A stretch of DNA of 64,000 bases, taken from Glycine soja. Taxonomy: Eukaryota > Streptophyta > Magnoliopsida > Fabales > Fabaceae. The first letter of the stretch is position 1. Every line of letters begins with the position of its first letter. The stretch is taken from contig NC_041007.1 in the NCBI RefSeq assembly GCF_004193775.1, positions 29,166,850 to 29,230,849 on the forward strand, given 5' to 3'. Shown one piece after another: positions 59,088-64,000 of this stretch. The notes beneath the pieces were generated by a model. The model ran no database searches, was not told the origin of the DNA, and saw nothing but the letters and a program-made list of their open reading frames with translations. The translations under genes and the position numbers were made by a program.

Positions 59088-59650
59088 GGGAACAACAAGT
59101 CATTTACATGCGGAAATTTCATGGTCACCCGCGACTCTCGTCAACCGAGAGGAGCGAAATTAGTGTCATACACTAATTTTCGTCTGGGTACCTTTGCTTG
59201 ATGACATGCGACCTTTCTTTGGTCCTTGTGAGGTGCTTGGCACCCATCGTTAGGCAATTTGTGAAAATCCGGGAACGACAAGTCATGGTCACCCGCGACT
59301 CTCGTCAACCGAGAGGAGCGAAATTAGTGTCATACACTAATTTTCGTCCGGGTACCTTTGCTTGATGACATGCGACCTTTCTTTGGTCCTTGTGAGGTGC
59401 TTGGCACCCATCGTTAGGCAATTTGTGAAAATCCGGGAACGACAAGTCATGGTCACCCGCGACTCTCGTCAACCGAGAGGAGCGAAATTAGTGTCATACA
59501 CTAATTTTCGTCCGGGTACCTTTGCTTGATGACATGCGACCTTTCTTTGGTCCTTGTGAGGTGCTTGGCACCCATCATTAGGCAATTTGTGAAAATCCGG
59601 GAACAACAAGTCATTTGCATGTGGAGATTTTATGGTCACCCGCGACTCTC
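59088..59650 (+). repeat. 164-bp tandem repeat containing copies of the LTR start
   Basis: Units begin GGGAACRACAAGTCAT at 59088, 59271, 59435 and 59599. Three of them contain about 105 bp nearly identical to the first 105 bp of the LTR (59732 onward), preceded by CTCTCG/CGAGAG hairpins. Confidence 0.9.
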
Positions 59651-59682
59651 GTCAAATCGAGAGGAACGAAATTAGTGTCTTA

Positions 59683-59731
59683 TCTTTACTTTCCTTTTAT
59701 CTCCAATAAAAGACAAGTAAAGAGGGGCAAC
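59683..59731 (+). other. Hairpin and polypurine tract before the 3' LTR of element B
   Basis: Same nested stems as at 45525-45573: TCTTTACTT with AAGTAAAGA and CTTTTAT with ATAAAAG; the internal loop differs (TC/AC instead of CG/AT). The purine tract AAAGAGGGGCAAC abuts the LTR. Confidence 0.75.
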
Positions 59732-61909
59732 TGTCATACCCTAATTTCGTCCGGGGACCTTTGCTTGATGACATGCGACCTTTCTTTGGTCCTTGTGAGG
59801 TGCTTGGTACCCATCGTTAGGCAATTTGTGAAATTCCAGGACATGCCGGAAAACCAAAAAATATTGATGCACAATCCGTAAGTTTCCGTGACACACCGGA
59901 AATCAAATGGAAGCATCGTTGCATAATTAAGTGAGGTTCCGTAACATTCCGTAAGTCAAAAGGGGGATGATTATGTAATCCGCAAGGTTCCGTAACATTA
60001 CGGAAAGAAAACAAGTAGCGTTACGAGATTCGTAAGTTTCCGTAACTTTACGAAAAAAGAATCACCAAAAAAGGTAAGGGGGTGAACTTATCAAGATAGG
60101 GGTGTAAATAGAAATTCAAATCTAGGCCCTTCTAGAACATTTTGGAAGTTGGGTTGCTTAAGGAGGAAGCAACTGGGCGGCAAGCTCCTCCACATTTTTG
60201 AAAAATGGTTTTCGGGGCTTCCGCGGCTTCCGTAATACTTCCGTAAAATTTCCGAAAACCTTGGGTAAGCATATTCCACTTAACATTGGTAAAAGGGAAA
60301 AGAAAAAAGATGAAAATCAAATTCGAAAACAGTTCCGTAAGGCTTCCGTAACTTTTCCGTAAAATACGAAAAGGGGGGTGAACTTAGTAATTCGGGTGCG
60401 CTTAGAAATCTTCTTCATTAAGTCTTTGGGCGGCAAGCACCTCCTTTTTTTTCTATAAATAGGGGAGGGGGGAGCTGTTTCAAAATGTTCAGCCCCTTTG
60501 GCACTTCTCTCTCTTTCGAATTTGCTTGGAAAAATCGTTTCCGTGAAGAAAATCTAAGCCGAGGCGCTTCCGAAACGCTTCCGTAAGCGATTCTGTGGAA
60601 ATTCTTCATCGTTCTTCACCGTTCTTCATCCGTTCTTCGTTCGTTCTTCGTTCTTCAACGGGTAAGTTTTCGAATCCGAGACTTTCAATTCATTTCATGT
60701 TTTGTGTACTTTCACTTTAATTTCGTTTACTTTCAGTTTTCTTTTCTTCCGTTTTTAACGTGCTTTAACCATTTATTTAAGCCGTTTTCTCGTCTAATAA
60801 ATGATAAAATGAATTTCAACCGATCATTTGTGTTGTAATCTCGTTTAATCACTGTTAAAACGAAATCTAACTGATCGTTCACGCTATAACCTCGGTTAAA
60901 CCAAAAAAAGTAAAATAATAATAAAATAATCAAAATATCTTTGAATAAAATAATAAAAAAAATCAATCGGACGTTTTTCTTTGGAAGTTTCCTTGAATGA
61001 ATTGATTAATAACCAAAGTGAAACTAAGACTAAAATCAACTCACAAATCAAGTTTTTTTTTTCCGAAAAATCACTAAAAACCGTTTTAAGGTCCAACGCC
61101 TTAAACGGTCCTCTTTGCTTTTATCGGTTAACATGGACCGTTCAAAAGCATAAAATCAACATGTGACTTTACCGCTTTTGCAAGAACTACGTAGGTCTGA
61201 TTTCCTCATCGCAATTGAGGATACGTAGGAGCAAAAGCCCCGCTTTTGTCGACCACCCCAAGAGATCGTTAATGGTCCAAATGCCTTAACGTTTCTCTCC
61301 TTTCAAAAACAAGAGATCGTTAATGGTCCAATGCCTTAACGTTTCTCTCCTTTCAAAAACAAGAGATCGTTAATGGTCCAATGCCTTAACGTTTCTCTCC
61401 TTTCAAAATCAAAAGACCGTTTAATGGTCCAACACCTTAAATGACCTTTTGTTCAAATAAAAAACATATTTTGCAAAAAAAGACAAAAAACAAACTTAAA
61501 CCAAACACTTTGTTCCGAAAGAACTACGTAGGTCTGATTTTCTCATCCCAATTGAGGAATACGTAGGAGCAAAGGGAAACACCCTTGTCGACCACAAAAA
61601 GAGAAAAAATATAAAAAGGGTATAAAGGATATAAGGACATAAAAGGGAACGTAAAAATCAAAGTCATGTTTGCACATTCGATTAAAGGTTGTCGTCCCTT
61701 GTGACGGACATGTGGGGTGCTAATACCTTCCCCGCGCGTAAATACAACTCCCGAACCTTTCACTTAAAAGTTCGTAGATCGCGTCTTTTCCGGTTTTTCC
61801 GACGTTTTCCTCAAATAAACGTTGGTGGCGACTCCGCGCGTATTCCTTTCGTGGAACACGCATCCCGCGAGTCACGCGTCGCCCTCCCGCCGAAGGGTAG
61901 GTTGCGACA
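59732..61909 (+). repeat. 3' LTR of element B
   Basis: 2178 bp, four differences from 47037-49214. Confidence 0.95.
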
Positions 61910-61914
61910 ACATG

Positions 61915-62156
61915 ATATTGCACATTTGATTAAAGGTTGTCGTCCCTTGTGATGGACGCGTGGGGTGCTAATACCTTCCTCGTGTGTAAAAACAACTCCC
62001 GAACCTTTCACGATTAAAGTTCGTAGACCATACCTTTTCGGTTTTTCTGACGTTTTCCTCGAGTAAACGTTGGTGGCGACTCCATGCATTTTCCTTTCCT
62101 GGAAGACGCACCTGTGAGCCCCGCGTTGCCCTCCCGCCGAAGGGTAGGTTGCGACA
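61915..62156 (+). repeat. 3' LTR of element A, right segment
   Basis: Continuation of 45574-47036 after element B; matches 61675-61909 and ends TTGCGACA. ACAAG at 62157-62161 is the candidate target duplication of A. Confidence 0.85.
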
Positions 62157-63705
62157 ACAAGTGATGAGGGCATTTTGCTTCATTCTTTTATCATGCAATC
62201 AGTAACTTTTGTTGTATACACCTTTGTACATAGTCACAACATGTTATTGTCACTTGGGGACCAGTGAGCTGTTCTTTATTTGCTTGACGACAAGCAAAAC
62301 TGTAAATTTGGGGGAGTTGTTAGTCAATGAATACGACTAACTTTTGTGTATAAAACCTGTGTAAATTTTATCAAACTCCTCCAATTTATGGTTATTTTGC
62401 AGTGTTGTAATTACTTTTTGTTAAAAATAGGTGATAAATACTTAGTACTTCCATTTTGTGTGTTTAATAATCATTTCCTCTCAATTTTAGGTTAATTAGG
62501 CAAGTCTGTGAAGTGCTGATTTTCATCTGCTCGCTAAGCCAATCTGCTGGCTTAGCGAGCCATCCACTGAGCGCACCACTCCTTTGGCTAAGCGCGAGGA
62601 AGAATCTAGAAGAAGGATGAGTTGTGCATGTTCGCTGAGCAAAGGGTCATGCAGCTAAGCACACCGCTTCAGTCCATCCGCTGAGCGAGAAAAGCACGCG
62701 CTAAGCCGAAATCCACTAATGCGGGCTAAGCGGTCCATAGTCGTGCTAAGCGCGCTAGCACAAAAAAACCACCTATTTAAGCTTGAAATCAGATTTTGGA
62801 GAGGATTTTGGCCATTTTCTCAAGGAGCTTTTGCATGTGAGAGATTCTAGAGAGAGAAGGGTCCGAGTCCAGAGAGTTTTGAGAGATTTTGTTATGCGAT
62901 GACCTGTAGAGAACAAAGCTTGAGATGAGTTTGTGAGTGATTGTGAGGTTCTAGAGGTGGAGGAGACATCCTCACCACTTGTATTTCTTCAATCCTTCAT
63001 TTTTCTCTTCTCTTTGTTGTAAAGGAAGCTTCCCAGTTATGGAGAGCTAAATCCTCTATTGGTTCTTCCTTGTAGGTACTTGATGTAAATACTTGTATAT
63101 CTATTTAATGATGTTTTGTGTGTTCACTGTGCTATCAATATTTCATTCTAGCATGCTTTTGCCTTAATCACATAGATGCATGTGTTGTTAGGATCATTCA
63201 ACAGTGGAAACTGGTCTGATTCTTATAACTTGATAGGACAGGGCTAGTTTATTGTATTGTCATGAGGGATCGGGGTACGGTAACCTAGCTGTTTGTATGT
63301 TTGTCTTAATGCAGTTTTGATCGAGTTTAGTCCAACAAGAGGAATCTGAGGATGATGCTTGATCAGGATTAGGCTAGACTATCATGAGGAATCAGGGTTT
63401 AGCATTTCAGGAGACACCATAGAACACATGAGCATTGTTAAGTAGAGAATATCCTTTTAGCATCAGGCACTTAATAGGAAGACCAACATGTTGTCTACTT
63501 GTCTTTACGCATCATTACTCATGTGATTTTCCTTTTAATAGTTACTTTAAATACCTATTCATAGTCAACGCATTTCTTTTCATACTAGACACCTATTCAC
63601 TGAATATAGTTTTACCAAGTAACACAAGTTCCCCGAGAGTTCGATACTTGGTTCTTACCGTTTTATACTACTTGCGCGATCTGATGCACTTGTCGGGTTC
63701 CAACA
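62157..63705 (+). mobile_element. 3' end and LTR of a further LTR retrotransposon (element D)
   Basis: A short piece of interior with the word TTGACGACAAGCAAA leads to a polypurine tract (TTTGGGGGAGT, 62307-62317) and an LTR to 63705. The rest of D would lie left of element A, outside the window. D interrupts an Ogre-like gag; GTATA at 63706-63710 is its candidate duplication. Confidence 0.72.
62318..63705 (+). repeat. 3' LTR of element D
   Basis: 1388 bp, TGTTAGTC...TTCCAACA, TATTTAA box at 62774-62780. Upstream of the box lie nine or so GCTAAGC / GCTGAGC words and one long inverted repeat (62530-62559). Confidence 0.72.
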
Positions 63706-64000
63706 GTATACCACCAACTGCTTGCCCTTTAGTGGCATATCCGAGGCAAGGCTCAAAGTCCGCTAGATTGTGGTGGGGAATTTCATGTGTCTCCCCCATG
63801 GGTTGAGAGACATATGCATGATCAGATTGAGGTTGTTGGCTCTCAATGAGTATGGGAGTGGAGTTATTGACATTCTCACTGGGAGTGTACGCCACATTGG
63901 GTGGTGTATAGTTGGGAGGCAAGCCATATGGCGGGAAGGCGTGCTTGTTTTGAATTTGCACATAATGGGGGCCACCCGTACTTCCTAAATCTTTGCCTAC
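63706..64000 (-). pseudogene. Third Ogre/Tat-type gag fragment, minus strand, cut by element D
   Basis: On the minus strand this matches 26460-26760 of element A and 51105-51400 of B. It keeps the frame through PPNYTPPNVAYTPSENVNN and YVSQPMGETHE, where A has lost two bases, so here the N-terminal linker of gag is less damaged. The 3' part of the gag is replaced by the D LTR at 63705 and the 5' part runs out of the window. Opposite orientation to A and B shows it is a separate insertion and the oldest layer visible. Confidence 0.82.

Larger units (their letters stand above)
47037..61909 (+). mobile_element. Ogre/Tat-like element B, complete, pol-less and very young
   Basis: 14,873 bp. LTRs of 2178 bp each with four differences seen by eye (47206/59901, 47368/60063, 47499/60194, 49015/61710) and no indel; duplication ACATG (47032-47036 and 61910-61914); tRNA-Arg primer site and polypurine tract. 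The interior holds a broken gag, a short minisatellite, a decayed transposon-domain ORF and hairpin arrays but no protease, RT, RNase H or integrase. At an assumed 1.3e-8 per site per year the insertion is under about 0.1 million years old. It must have been copied by proteins of another element. Confidence 0.9.
25714..62156 (+). mobile_element. Ogre/Tat-like Ty3/gypsy element A without pol, visible 3' part with three insertions
   Basis: Its own sequence is 25714-29744, 39952-47036 and 61915-62156. It carries a Tat/Ogre-type gag remnant, a 24-bp minisatellite, a decayed plant-transposon-domain ORF, hairpin-rich spacers, polypurine tract and a 3' LTR (45574 onward). Its left end is outside the window. 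No protease, RT or integrase is recognisable anywhere in it. Element B (47037-61909) has the same order of parts. Such pol-less partners of autonomous elements are known in soybean (SNARE/SARE-type pairs), but membership is not tested here. Confidence 0.82.

Noticed and set aside
62157..62317. Treating the LTR at 62318-63705 as a solo LTR
   Set aside because: A polypurine tract and interior-like sequence precede it directly, and the bases on its two sides do not form a duplication, so it is better read as the 3' LTR of an element cut by A.

Overview
The window is plant nuclear DNA made almost wholly of nested LTR retrotransposons. The families point to a legume, most likely soybean or wild soybean (Glycine), in repeat-rich, probably pericentromeric, heterochromatin. 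This rests on a SIRE1-type Ty1/copia element, two env-less Athila-lineage (Diaspora-like) Ty3/gypsy elements, and Ogre/Tat-like elements. I see no host gene, tRNA, rRNA, CRISPR array or bacterial feature. Family names come from recognising proteins and primer sites, not from a search.

Layout. An Ogre-like element A enters from upstream of the window and ends at 62156. Three elements sit in it: Athila-like copy 1 (1-25713, left end outside the window), Athila-like copy 2 (29745-39946, target duplication CACGC) and a second Ogre-like element B (47037-61909, duplication ACATG, inserted in A's own 3' LTR). Copy 1 holds a solo LTR (3078-4701, AGAAA) and a minus-strand gypsy deletion derivative (9274-24001, CTTTC). 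That derivative in turn holds a complete minus-strand SIRE-like copia element (14066-23544, AACTT). B holds a short solo LTR (53086-53905, TAGGA). A itself lies in the 3' part of another LTR element (62157-63705), which interrupts a reverse-strand Ogre-like gag (63706-64000).

Coding state. Only the SIRE-like gag-pol (1577 codons) looks intact. Its stop, TAG followed by CAATTA, matches a known read-through context and leads in frame into a second ORF that carries one nonsense codon. Athila copy 2 has one long pol ORF with a nonsense codon in integrase; copy 1 has many lesions. A and B have broken gag remnants and no pol, yet B's two 2178-bp LTRs differ at only four positions seen by eye, so B moved recently and must have used proteins from elsewhere.

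The least explained feature is the architecture of A and B. Their LTRs and internal spacers consist largely of tandem arrays whose units fold into short hairpins, and the two arms of each hairpin change together between units. This occurs in a 24-bp minisatellite, a 63/64-bp array, a roughly 330-bp array, a 48-bp LTR array, a purine-rich spacer and the sequence around the polypurine tract. Copies of the LTR start placed just before B's 3' LTR show a junction turned into a perfect palindrome. Quasi-palindrome-templated copying or selected RNA structure could explain this; the sequence alone does not decide between them.
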